A DNA stretch of 64,000 bases, taken from assembly GCF_050003625.1 (NCBI RefSeq), contig NC_134399.1, forward strand, positions 222,574,975 through 222,638,974, read 5' to 3'. The notes under the pieces are model-generated. The model was not told where the DNA came from. It did not search any database and saw only the letters and a program-made list of their open reading frames with translations. The position numbers and the translations under genes are program-made. Shown here piece after piece: positions 23,153-34,256 of this stretch (positions are counted from its first letter, which is position 1; each line of letters starts with the position of its first letter). The stretch is from Haematobia irritans. Lineage: Eukaryota; Arthropoda; Insecta; Diptera; Muscidae.

Positions 23153-24646
23153 ATATATCTATTGAAATATTTTTTTCTATAGAAATATAATTTTCTATAG
23201 AAATAAAATTTTGTCAAGACTATCTATAGAAAGAAAATTTTGAAAAAAATTTCTAAAGAAAAAAATTTCAACAAAATTGTTCCATAGAATTAAAAATTTT
23301 GGCAAAATTTTCTGTATAAATAAAATTTTGTCAAAATTTTTCCATAGAATTAAAAATTTTTGGCAGAGTTTTCTATAGAAATAAAATTTTGACAAAATTT
23401 TCTATATATACGAGTATTCTACATATTTCTATAGGAACACAATTTTGACAAAATTTTCTATAGAAATAAATTTTTTACATAATTTTCTATAAATATAAAA
23501 TTCTAACAACATTTTTTATATATATTCACATATTTCTATAGAAATACAATTTTGTGAACATTTTCTATAGAAATACAATTTTACAAAATTTTCTATAGAG
23601 ATAAAATTTGGAAAAAAATTCTATAGAAGTAACATTTTGACAATATTTTCTATATTGAAATAATATTTCTAGAAATAAAAATTTCTCTAGAAACAAATAT
23701 TTGTCAAAATTTTCTTCAGAAATAATAGTATACCAAAATTTTCTATAGAAATACAATTTTGGCAAAATTATCTATAGAAATCAAATTGTGACAAAATTTT
23801 CTATAGAAATCAAATTTTGACAAAATTTTATATAGAAATAAAATGTTCGCAAAAGTTTTTATAGAAACAAAATTTTGTCAAAATTTTCTACAGAAATAAA
23901 ATTTTGTCAAAATTTTCTATAGAAATAAAATTTTTACAACATTTTCTATAGAAATAAAATTTTGTCAAAACTATCTATAGAAAGAAAAAAATTGACACAA
24001 TTTTTCCATAGAATAAAAAATTTTGGCAAAATTTTTAATTTTTTATAGAAATAAAAATTTTGACAAAATAATAACCACATAACTTTAATTTTCTTAAAAT
24101 ATTGGTACATTTAGTTCACTCTCAAGTTTTCTAGCAAAATTTTGACAACATTTTCTATATATATTCTACATATTTCTATAGGAATAAAATTTTTACAAAA
24201 TTTTCTATAGAAATGAAATTCTAACAACATCTTTTATATATATTCTACATATTTCTATAGAATTAAAATTTTGACAAAATTTTCTATAGAAATAAAATTT
24301 TGACCACATGTTCTATATATATTCCACATATTTCTATATTTCTATAGGAATAAAATTTTGACAAAATTTTCTCTAGAAATAAAACTGTAACAAAATTCTC
24401 TATAGAAATAAAATTCTAAAAACATTTTTTTATGTATTCTACATATTTCCATATTTCTATAGGAATAAAATGTTGATAAAATTTTCTATAGAAAAAAAAT
24501 TTACGAAAATTTCTATAGATATAAAATTTTGACATAATTTTCTATAGAGATAAAATTTTGAAAAAAAATTCTACAGAAATAAAATTTTGACAAAATTTTC
24601 CATAGAAATAAAATGTTGACAACATTTTCTATATATATTCTACATA
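23153..24646 (+). repeat. 29-bp tandem array with CTATATATATTC variants
   Basis: Starts exactly at the LINE tail. Units alternate with a variant that carries ATATATATTCTACATATTTC, seen five or more times. A short segment with AATATTGGTACATTTAGTTC (about 24063-24130) breaks the array and recurs at 25417-25510. Confidence 0.88.
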
Positions 24647-24710
24647 GCCACCGTGGTGCAATGGTTAGCATGCACGCCTTGCATACACAAGGTCGTGGGT
24701 TCGATTCCTG
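24647..24710 (+). mobile_element. SINE head only (64 bp, tRNA-like part)
   Basis: GCCACCGTGGTGCAATGG to GTGGGTTCGATTCCTG: the copy stops directly after the B box and array units resume on both sides. The pol III boxes are intact but the body is missing. Confidence 0.75.
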
Positions 24711-25415
24711 TTTTTCTATTTTCTATAGAAATAAAATTTTGACAAAATTTTCTATAGAAATAAAATTTTTGCCCATATTTTCTATATCGAAATAAAATTT
24801 TGACAACATTTTCTATAGAAACAAAATTCAAAAAAAAAAATCTATAGAAATAACATTTTGACAAAATTTTCTATAGAAGTAAAATTTTGACAACATTTTC
24901 TATAGAAATAAGATTTTGACAAAATATAGTTATTTAAATAATTTTTTCTTAAGAAATAACATTTTCTATAGAAATAAAATTTTGACAAAGTTTCATAGAG
25001 AAATAAAATTTTCGCAAAATTTTCTCTAGAAAAAATTTTTTGTCAAAATTACAGAATACCAAAATTTTCTATAGAAATACAATTTTGACAAAATTATCTA
25101 TAGAATTAAAATTTTGTCAAAGTTTTATATAGAAATAAAATGTTCGCAACATTTTTTATAGAAACAAAATTTTGTCAAAATTTTCTACAGAAATAAAATT
25201 TTGTTCAAAATATTCTACAGAAATAATTTTTTGTAATAATTTTCTACAGAAATAAAATTTTGACAAAATTTTCTACAGAAATAAAATGTTCGCAAAATTT
25301 TTATAGAAACAAAATTTTGTCAAAATTTTCTACAGAAATAAAATTTGGTCAAAAGTTTCTACAGAAATAAAAATTTGACAAAATTTTTAATTTTTTATAT
25401 GAATAAAAATTTTGA
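24711..25415 (+). repeat. 29-bp tandem array
   Basis: Further units with the same orientation as 23153-24646. Several carry CTACAGAAATAAAATTTTG. Confidence 0.88.
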
Positions 25416-25877
25416 CAAAATAATAACCACACAACTTTAAACTAACCCTGCATAATAAGAAAATGTTCTTCAAATATTGGTACATTTAGTTCACTATCAA
25501 GTTTTCGAGCACGGTGATATGGATTTCGTTGAAATCTGGCCTTCACATTTCGATTCATTTGGTGTTGCTACCATGTTTGCGTTCACATTTAGAACGCGAT
25601 AAATGACGGTACACATTTAAATGAAGGTAGTCACTTGTGGTTTTCTTGTCAACTATAATTTTATGGGGAATGACAACGTTATTACACCCCCCATCCCCAT
25701 GTCAGAGGCTATAAAAAATAAATTTCAAATTTTACTAAATTCGAATATCGTACAAAGAATTTCCGAACGAGTTTTATTTTATCGGCGTTTGATAAAAAGT
25801 TTAGCTGAACATAAATTTTCTTTCAGGTTGGCTTAATTTTTTTTGAGTGTGATCAATGTTACCGTTGTGCAAATTCG
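25416..25877. other. Non-coding DNA; includes a repeated AATATTGGTACATTTAG segment
   Basis: The first 100 bp duplicate the segment at 24063-24130. A 71-codon frame at 25621-25836 has no recognisable motif and I do not call it a gene. Confidence 0.45.
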
Positions 25878-26062
25878 CCGTGCGGACTTCAGCTATAAAA
25901 AGGAGGTCCCTTGTCATTGATCTGAACATAGAATTGGGCAGCACTCAGTGATAAGAGAACATAGAATCGGGCAGCACTCAGTGATAAGAGATAAGTTTAC
26001 CACTGTGATATCACAATGGACTGAATAGTCTAAATGAGCCTGAAATATCGGGTAGGTATAGT
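25878..26062 (+). mobile_element. SINE body fragment with an internal duplication
   Basis: It contains GCTATAAAAAGGAGGTCCCT, GGGCAGCACTCAGTGATAAG twice in tandem (near 25936 and 25969), and ACAATGGACTGAATAGTCTA. The tRNA head is missing. The doubled 34-bp block may be replication slippage. Confidence 0.75.
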
Positions 26063-26226
26063 GGCATATCTGACCTAGCCTATATATATATAAAGACACC
26101 AAAATAGTTTTGCCTTTGTTGGAAAGCTGAGGTGTTTTCCTCTAACTTTGCTGCCATATCAAAATATAGAAAGGTAAGTTATCTCTCAGGAAGAGTGCTT
26201 TCAATTTCCCCCCATGCCTTTTTAAA

Positions 26227-27475
26227 GGGTGATACGGTCAAAATTTGGTCAATATAAACTTGACGTATTTCTTTCCATTTTGCATTTAAAAAACCTGAAC
26301 ACCCCTCATTTTGAAGGTGTGTGTGTGTAGAATGTTGCTCCTATTTTGATTTTGGAATTCACTCTTCAGTTGTCAAAATGCCGTCCAAGCAAGAAGAGCA
26401 GCGTATCAAATTTTGCTCGCGCATCGCGAAAATCCGCAAAGCTGGCAAAATCGCTAAAAGTTGCCAAATCAACCGTTACAAATGTAATTAAAGTGATTGG
26501 GGAACGTTTGTCGACAGCCAGGAAGTCTGGATCGGGGGGAAATCGAAAACCGGAAGCCGCTGAGACGACAAAGAGAGTTGCCGGTAGTTCCAAGCGAAAC
26601 CCTAACCTCTCTCTCCGATATGCCGCAAATAAGCTGGCTGTATCGTCTACAACCGTGCATCGAGCCAAAAAACGAGCCGGACTATCGACTTACAAGAAGG
26701 TAGTGACTCCAAATCGCGATGATAAACAAAATACGACGGCCAAAGCGCGATCCCGGAGGCTGTGCACGACGATGCTGACGAAGTTTGACTGATTGGTAAT
26801 GGACGACGAAACCTACGTCAAAGCCGACTACAAGCAGCTTTCGGGACAGGAGTTTTATACGGCAAAAGGAAGGGGAAAGGTTCGCAAAGAAATATCTGGT
26901 TTGGCAAGCCATCTGTACCTGTGGCTTGAAAAGCAGCATTTTCATAGCTTCCGGGACTGTCAACCAAGAAATTTACGTGAAAGAGTGTTTGAATAAACGT
27001 CTGCTGCCTTTCCTGAAGAAACACGGTTGTTCCGTACTGTTTTGGCCGGATTTGGCATCTTGCCATTACGGTAAAAAGGCCATGGAGTGGTACGCCGCCA
27101 ACAACGTGCAGGTGGTTCCCAAGGACAAGAACCCTCCCAACACGCCAGAGCTCTGCCCAATTGAGAAATACTGGGCTATTGTCAAGCGGAACCTAAAGAA
27201 GACCAAAAAAACTGCTAAGGACGAGCAGCAGTTCAAGGCAAACTGGCTTTCTGCGGCGAAGAAGGTGGACAATGTGGCTGTACAAAATCTGATGTCAGGT
27301 GTCAAGCGTGAGGCCCGGCAATTCGGATTTGGAAAAGCGAAAGCCTAACTGAATATTTTTCCTGAATTTTATATTAATTGAACTTGAAAAAGAAATTTAA
27401 TTTGATTTTTTAAATAAACGATTTCACCGTTTTACACGCGTTTTCCCTTGACCAAATTTTGACCGTATCACCCTT
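26227..27475 (+). mobile_element. Tc1-like DD37E element, copy 2, complete ends
   Basis: Perfect terminal inverted repeats of 28 bp start AAGGGTGATACGGTCAAAAT and end with its complement. TA is duplicated at 26225 and 27476. Length is 1249 bp. The surrounding DNA is ordinary. The ends are intact, so the element could in principle be moved by a transposase supplied by another copy. Confidence 0.94.
26378..27348 (+). pseudogene. Tc1-like transposase (DD37E), broken
   Basis: The start MPSKQEEQRIK is shared with copy 1 but is followed by an early frameshift (26405). The helix-turn-helix part is open to 26788. There TGCGTG has become TGATTG, giving a stop just before the first catalytic Asp (MDDETY). 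A 35-bp deletion near 26880 removes the sequence that copy 1 keeps between GAAAGG and TTCGCAAAG. The C-terminal part (26926-27348) is open, with WPDLA and PIEKYW 37 residues apart. The Arg before PIE is Cys here. At least three lesions, so inactive. Confidence 0.92.
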
Positions 27476-27558
27476 TAAGTCATTTACTGAGAAAAATGAA
27501 TTTAGCATTTGGAACCTCCGTGCAAAAATTGTCCATTAAAGTAGCACAGCTGTATCTA

Positions 27559-27808
27559 CACCCAGAGAAGGAATATGATCACCTCAAACATGTTTTAAGA
27601 GCAAAATGTTATTTTTGGGTGGTGACCATGTAACATGGTTTTCGCAACCATGTTATTTTCTCGGAAATCATGTATCTGATTTCGGCAAGCAGGTTATATT
27701 TGACGAGAAAATAACATTTCTGTGACAAACATGTTACATGGTCACCATACAAAAATAACATTTTGCTCTTAAAACATGTTTGAGGTGATCATATTCCTTC
27801 TCTGCGTG
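27559..27808. mobile_element. 250-bp palindromic inverted-repeat element (MITE)
   Basis: The ends CACCCAGAGAAGGAATATGA and the complement of TCATATTCCTTCTCTGCGTG pair with one mismatch. The match continues inward through GATCACCTCAAACATGTTTT, AGAGCAAAATGTTATTTTT and GGTGACCATGTAACATG, so each arm is about 90 bp. TA flanks both sides (27557, 27809). It has no coding capacity. The TA duplication suggests movement by a Tc1/mariner-type enzyme, which is inference. Confidence 0.85.
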
Positions 27809-29869
27809 TATGCAGGAAAATCATTTAACTGCCCTAGCATTTTGGGGAAAAGTTGAGGGAATCTCTGAATTGAAACCACACCGGATGTCCAGAAAACAAT
27901 TTATATTCCTCAGACTCTTGCAATTCTTATCCCACAAAAAGTACCTCAGCGTTGAGGTTAAAAAATAATAAGGTTATCTGCAATAATTATTTCTTTGTCT
28001 GATTATTCCACCCTCTAATCTGACGGAGAAAAAACGAAATTTAAACTAAACGCACTCACGTCATTTCAAGCACGTCTTTTCCTCATATATGCAAATGTGA
28101 CAACATTAGAATTTTCAACATCCTCCCAGTCATGGCCTAAACGCATGATGATAGGAAAACTGAGTCCATTGCCATACGGAAAGACGCACATGTGATTTTC
28201 TCTCATACCAGAAATCTCTAATGGCTATGGCGTTGCCCCCATATCAGTTTCCAGCTGAGGCAAAAGACAACCGCAATAAAGTTGTCAGGTTTCTAGCGAT
28301 TTCATATCTATCCACTTCGCCAAAAGTATTTAGAATTCATTGAGGGAGCATTTCATCTTTCTGTAGATGATGCTGCCACTCGAGTGGGCTTTTGAGATGG
28401 CGTGTTTGAAAATCTACTTGCTATTCACTTTAGGGTTCTTTCATGTCGGTCGGTTTTTTTTTGCTTGCAACTTATTTTGCTTTCTCTAACAGGCCACTCT
28501 AAATAGAGAGGAGAAATCTTGTATTCTTCTGTGTTATTTAACCTTTGAATTGAGAACATTTTTTATCTTCCGTTTGTGTTTTTTTTTGCTTTGCTATGGT
28601 TTTCAAAAAAATATTTGCCAAAGTAGATTTACTAAAGCGTTTGGCATAAAATCGTTTGTCATTATTTAAAGTCCCTTTTGACAGTTATATCTTTGGGTGG
28701 CGTTGTTTTTCGTTTTTGTTCAGGCATATGCATGCAAAGAAAACTTAATGAAACTACCCAAGAAAGTTTCCCTCCTTAAGCCAATAAGTACGCTCATCCG
28801 ATCCTCATATATGGTGCTTGCTGATATGCTGATGTGTGTGATAAGAAACCACCAAGGATATGTGGTGGATTAATTTAAATGTAGACTTCAACAACGATTT
28901 TGAATTAATGATTGTTTCCCCGTTTGGTTTCATCTTCCACGTAGTTCTCCTGATAATAAATGGTTCGAAGTTCGTATTTGCCTAGAGTTTATTCAAATTG
29001 AATTTTGGGTATAAATTATGTCCCGTTGATCTAATGAAGTCGAGCAGATATTTGCCATAATTGTTTTTGGGACGTGCAAAATGAAAGGAGTTGTTTTTTT
29101 TTTGGGTACAACAGAAAAATGATAAATGGAAACTTTTTTCCTTCTACTTGAATGAATTACAGAAATATTCTTTTATAGTGAGAGTGAGAGAGAAAATAAC
29201 ATTTGATTACATTGTTTAGAACTGATATCATGTCACTCAATTAGCTAATTTTGTACCACTTCCGGATCCAAAAAGAACTTTTTCACTATTTTTTGGTGAC
29301 GCTTTTTTTGCGGGGTATATAAAGCCCCATATATACCAATACGCAGATTGAAGGAGCTTCATTCTTCCAGCTCTCAAAATTTCCATGGAATAAATAGGAA
29401 AGCCTGGATGTACTTCAAAAATAATGGAACAGGTAAAATTTTTGAATTTTTTTAACTTTTTTTCGGGATTTTGTATTAGTACCTTTTTAACTTTAGTCAT
29501 ACCCAGCAAAAAAGTCATAGCCAAAAAAATAAAAGTGTGTGTGTACTATTGGCTTAGAAGCTATAAAATACTGAAAAAAAAAACTTTCCCGGATGCAAAG
29601 ATTTTGCCTTTAGTCTATTGAATTTGAAACTGTGAATTGAAGGATATCTTCAATACACAACTTGATTGAAAAATTTATCGACTTTAGGAAAATAAAACAA
29701 AAAAAAAAACTTTCTACCATAGAACTGTTAATTCTAGGCTAAACAAAAAACCCATTCGTATTAAATCTTAGGCCTCATGATAATATTTTTTTCAGTGTAC
29801 ACTTTAAAAATATTTTTTTTTTGTGGGAAATTTCCATTAATATATTTATCCTCTACTATGTTTTGTACA
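27809..29869. other. Non-repetitive AT-rich DNA
   Basis: About 2 kb with no recognised gene. Short frames such as 29237-29524 on the minus strand show no domain. It may be old host intergenic or intronic DNA. Confidence 0.5.
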
Positions 29870-30330
29870 TTGAAAAAAAAAGCATGACCGGTTCCAAAGA
29901 TTTTGTCTTTACTTTCAAAACTTTGGTATTGATTCCGAGCCAAAGAAGCGGAGAATACAAGTAAGGATACTTTTAAGACACAATTCTCTTTTAAATTTGG
30001 GTTTTGTGTACTTGCTTCTAGGAAGCAAATTTTAATTTTTCGCTTTTTCGCTTTTTCAGCTTTTTTTCTTTATATGCTATCAAAGTTCTTTAAAAACGAG
30101 TTAACGATAACTTTATTTTCCAAATTAAGACCCAACTTCCAGTAGAAATTATCCTATGTTTCAAGTAAAAAACGTTTTTAAAATAAAGTGTTGAAAAACA
30201 TGTCTTATATTTGAAAGATTTTTTGCTTTGTATACAGGATGCAAAAAGACAACAAATTTAAAGACAATTTCATTAAATCTAAAGAATTTTTCTGAATTAT
30301 TAAAGTCAAGTTGACCTTAGCCCAAGCATT
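29870..30330 (+). repeat. Diverged dispersed repeat (family E), copy 1
   Basis: GAGCCAAAGAAGCGGAGAAT, ACAATTCTCTTTTAAATTTG, GTGTACTTGCTTCTAGGAAG and ATAAAGTGTTGAAAAACATG have diverged counterparts in the same order at 61341-61480 and 62340-62460. Its class is unknown. Confidence 0.55.
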
Positions 30331-30775
30331 TATTCTTTCATGTTATGATACCCATTTTTAATTGAAATCACTTAATTATAAGGACAAAACAACTTCATTG
30401 AAACGATTCTCGATTTTTGGACAAGAAAAAAACTTTGTATTAGAGAAATGTGTCTTCTATGCTAAGCAAAATTTAAATTCGTATTTTAAAGACATGAAAT
30501 CTTTGACCTCACGACAATATTTTTTTCAGTGTACACAGTAATATTTAGAAAATTATTGAAACAAAGGTTTTTTATATAACACCTCAAAAATATCTCGGAC
30601 GACGTGAAGTGAAAATTCAGCCCATCTCTAGAAGAGCTTTTTCGGATGTATACAAGAAATAATAAATTGGGGCGAACTTCCAATTTATTGTCTAACTTTT
30701 TAAATGCATTGAAGAGTACCCTAAGATTTGCTTCTGAAAGTAATTTAAGGCAATGTTGTGAAGAGAGCACAGTTG
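30331..30775. other. AT-rich DNA, nothing recognised
   Basis: A 112-codon minus-strand frame (30486-30824) extends into the next repeat and has no recognised motif. Confidence 0.4.
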
Positions 30776-31830
30776 CCACTCGAGCCAAAAATAACCTACC
30801 AAAATTTGGAGAACATTTTACCAAACAAAAAATGCAAAAAAAAATAATTTTTTCAAAATTTTATTTCACTAGAAAATTTGTCAAAATTTTATTTCAATAG
30901 AAAATTTTGTCAAAATTTTATTTCTATAGAAAATTTTGTCGAAATTTTTGTTTTCCATAGAAAATACTGTCACAATTTTATTTCAATAAAAAATTTTATC
31001 AAAATTTTATTTTGTTAGAAAATCTTGTTAAAATTGTATTCCCACAGAACATTTTGTCAATATTTTATTTCTGTAAAATATTTAGTCAAAGTTTTATATC
31101 CATAGAAAATTTGTCAAAATTTTACTTATATAGAACATTTTTCAAAATTTTATTTCTATAGAAAATTTGTCAACATTTTATTTCAATAGAAAATTTTGTT
31201 AAGATTTTATTTCTATAGAAAATTTTGTCAAAATTCTATTTCTATAGAAAATTTTGTGAAAATTTTATTTCTATAGAAAATTTTGTCAAAATTTTATTTC
31301 TATAGAAAATTTTGTCAAAATTTTATTTCTATAGAAAATTTTGTCAAAATTTTACTTCTATAGAAAATTTTGTCAAAATTTTATTTCTAGAAAATTTTTT
31401 GTAGAAAGTTTTGTCAAGATTTTATTTCTGGTGAAAATTTTGTCAAGATTTGATTTCCATAGAAAATTTTGTCAACATTTTATCTCTCTCCATATTTTAG
31501 TTACATAAAAACTTTTGTGAAAATTGTATTTCTTTGGAAAATTTTGTCAAAATGTTATTTCCATAGAAAATTTTATAAAAAATGTATTTCCATAGAATTT
31601 TTTTTAAATTTTATTTCTGTAGAAAATTTTATCAAAATTTTATTTCCATTAAAAATGTTGTCATAATTTAATTTCTATACAACATTTTGTCATAATTTGG
31701 TTCTATAGAAAATTTTGTCATCATGTTATTTCCATAGAAAAATTTTTCAAAATTGGATTTCCATAGAAAATTTAGTCAAAATTTTATTTATATAGAAAAA
31801 TTTTTTTTCTATATAAAATTTTGTCAAAAT
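30776..31830 (-). repeat. 29-bp array, reverse orientation, with family A flank
   Basis: It opens with GTTGCCACTCGAGCCAAAAA, the family A sequence that borders the array in copies A1 and A2. Units of AAAATTTTATTTCTATAGAA then run in the reverse orientation. This ties the large array to a family A element. Confidence 0.85.
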
Positions 31831-32035
31831 CTTAAAACCATGCATTGACTAAACTACAAGTGTAGCTTAACCAAGAGAGGAAAATTATGCTTGTCAAATT
31901 TATTTGGGCAAAGCCCTATAGACTGCAAGATGGTTGGATGTACAGCTGTTTCGGAATTACCGCATTCCTCATCAGCATCCTCTACTTGCAGCAAAACTAT
32001 CAATCAATTATCAAAATAAATTCGGGTAATTCAAT
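31831..32035 (+). mobile_element. Foldback arm
   Basis: AAACCATGCATTGACTAAAC to CCTCTACTTGCAGC, followed by part of the centre (AAAACTATCAATCAATTATC). Array units adjoin on the left. Confidence 0.8.
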
Positions 32036-32060
32036 AGAAAATTTTGTCAAGATGACGGGA

Positions 32061-32404
32061 GCCACCGTGGTGCAATGGTTAGCATGCCCGCCTTGCATAC
32101 ACAAGGTCGTGGGTTCGATTCCTGCTTCGACCGAACACCAAAAAGTTTTTCAGCGGTGGATTATCCCACCTCAGTAATGCTGGTGACATTTCTGAGGGTT
32201 TCAAAGCTTCTCTAAGTGGTTTCACTGCAATGTGGAGCGCCATTCGGACTCGGCTATAAAAAGGAGGTCCCTTGTCATTGAACTTAACATGGAATCGGGC
32301 AGCACTCAGTGATAAGAGAGAAGTTCACCAATGTGGTATCACAATGAACTGAATAGTCTAAGTGAGCCTGTTACATCGGGCTGCCACCTAACCTAAGCTA
32401 ACCT
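32061..32404 (+). mobile_element. tRNA-headed SINE, full-length copy
   Basis: Same order as the 1649 copy: GCCACCGTGGTGCAATGG, B box GGGTTCGATTCC, the GGCTATAAAAAGGAGGTCCC body and a CCTAACCTAAGCTAACC tail. It lies within the reverse-orientation 29-bp array next to a foldback arm. Confidence 0.82.
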
Positions 32405-34047
32405 TGTCAAAATTTTACTTATGTAGAACATTTTTCAAAATTTTATTTCTATAGAAAATTTGTCAACATTTTATTTCAATAGAAAATTTTGTCAAAATTT
32501 TATTTCTATAGAAAATTTGTGACAATTTTATTTCTATAGAAAATTTTGTCAAAATTGTATTTCCATAGAAAATTTAGTCAAAATTTTATTTCTGTAGAAA
32601 ATTTTGTCAAAATTTTATTTCCATAGAAAATACTGTCAAAATTTTATTTAAAAAAAAATCCACTTCTACTTTGTCAAAATTTTTTTATATAGAACATTTT
32701 TCAAAATTTTATTTCTATAGAAAATTTGTCAACATTTTTTTTTCAATAGAAAATTTTGAAAATAGAAAATTTCTATAGAAAATTTTATTTCCATAGAAAA
32801 TACTGTCAACATTTTATTTCAATAAAAAATTCTACATCTACTTTGTCAAACTTTTACTTATATACAACATTTTTCAAAATTTTATTTCTATAGAAAATTT
32901 GTCAACATTTTATTTCAATAGAAAATTTTGTCAAAATTTTTTTCTATAGAAAATTTTATTTCCATAGAAAATGTTGTCAAAATTATATTTCCATTGAAAA
33001 TTTAGTCAAAATTTTATTTCTGTAGAAAATTTTGCCAAAATTTTATTTCTATAGAAAAGATTGTCAAAATTTTATTTCTATACAAAAAATTTTGTCAAAA
33101 TTGTATTTCCATAGAAAATTTAGTCAAAATTTTATTTCTATACAAAATTTTGTCAAAATTCTATTTCCATAGAAAATACTGTCAAAATTTTATTTCAATA
33201 AAAAATTCCACTTCTACTTTGTCAAAATTTTACGTATATAGAACATTTTTCAAAATTTTATTTCTATAGCAAATTTGTCAACATTTTATTTCAATAGAAA
33301 ATTTTGCCAAATTTTATTTCTATAGAAAATGTTGTCAAAATTTTATTTCTATAGAAAATTTTGTTAAAATTTTATTTCTATAGAAAATTTTGTCAAAATT
33401 GTATTTCCATAGAAAAGTTTGTCAATATTATATTTCTGTAGAAAATTTTGTCCAACTTTTATTTCTCTACATGATTTTGTTAAGATTTTATTTCTATAGA
33501 AAATTTTGTTAAAATTTTATTTATATAGAAAATTATGTCAAAATTGTATTTCCATAGAAAATTAAGTCAAAATTTTATTTCTGTAGCAAATTTTGTCAAA
33601 ATCTTAGTTCTATAGGAAATTTTGTCAAAATTTCATTTCAATCGAAATTTTTTTCAAAATTTTATTTCTATAGAAAGTTTTGTTAAAATTTTATTTCCAT
33701 AGAAAATACTGTCAAAATTTTATTTCAATAAAAAACTCCACTTCTACTTTGTCAAAAGTTTACTTATATAGAACATTTTTCAAATTTTTTTTCTATAGAA
33801 AATTTGTCAACATTTTATTTCAATAGAAATTTTTGTCAAAATGTTATTTCTATAGAAAATGTTGTCAAAATGTTATTTCTATAGAAAATGTTGTCAAAAT
33901 TTTATTTCTATAGAAAATTTTGTCAAAATTATATTTCCATAGAAAATTTAGTCAAAGTTTTATTTCTATAGAAAAATTTGTCAACATTATATTTCTGTAG
34001 AAAGGTTTGTCAAAATTTTATTTCTATAGTTAATTTTTTTAATTCGG
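32405..34047 (-). repeat. 29-bp array with higher-order repeats
   Basis: Beyond the basic unit, a longer block recurs. CCACTTCTACTTTGTC and then TTATATAGAACATTTTTCA, followed by GAAAATTTGTCAACATTTTA, appears near 32660, 32830, 33210 and 33740. This gives a higher-order period of several hundred bases. Confidence 0.88.
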
Positions 34048-34256
34048 TTTGTTTGTTATTGTTGGTTTCTCTTCAATCATTATTGTTATTTTTGATCTCA
34101 GCTTAAAACCATGCATTGACTAAACTACAAGTGTAGCTTAACCAACAGAGGAAAAGTATGCTTGTCAAATTTATTTGGACCAAGTCTTATAGACGGCAAG
34201 ATGGTTGGTTGTACAGCAGTTTCGGAATTACCACATTCCTCATCAGAATCCTCTAA
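34048..34256 (+). mobile_element. Foldback arm
   Basis: TTTGTTATTGTTGG, then GCTTAAAACCATGCATTGAC to ATTCCTCATCAGAATCCTCT. More diverged than the other arms (GACCAAGTCTTATAGACGG). Confidence 0.75.

Noticed and set aside
31887..32177. 96-codon frame through the foldback arm, with a related frame on the minus strand at 53524-53742
   Set aside because: The peptide resemblance only reflects the shared foldback DNA; it runs into a SINE and array units and shows no domain.
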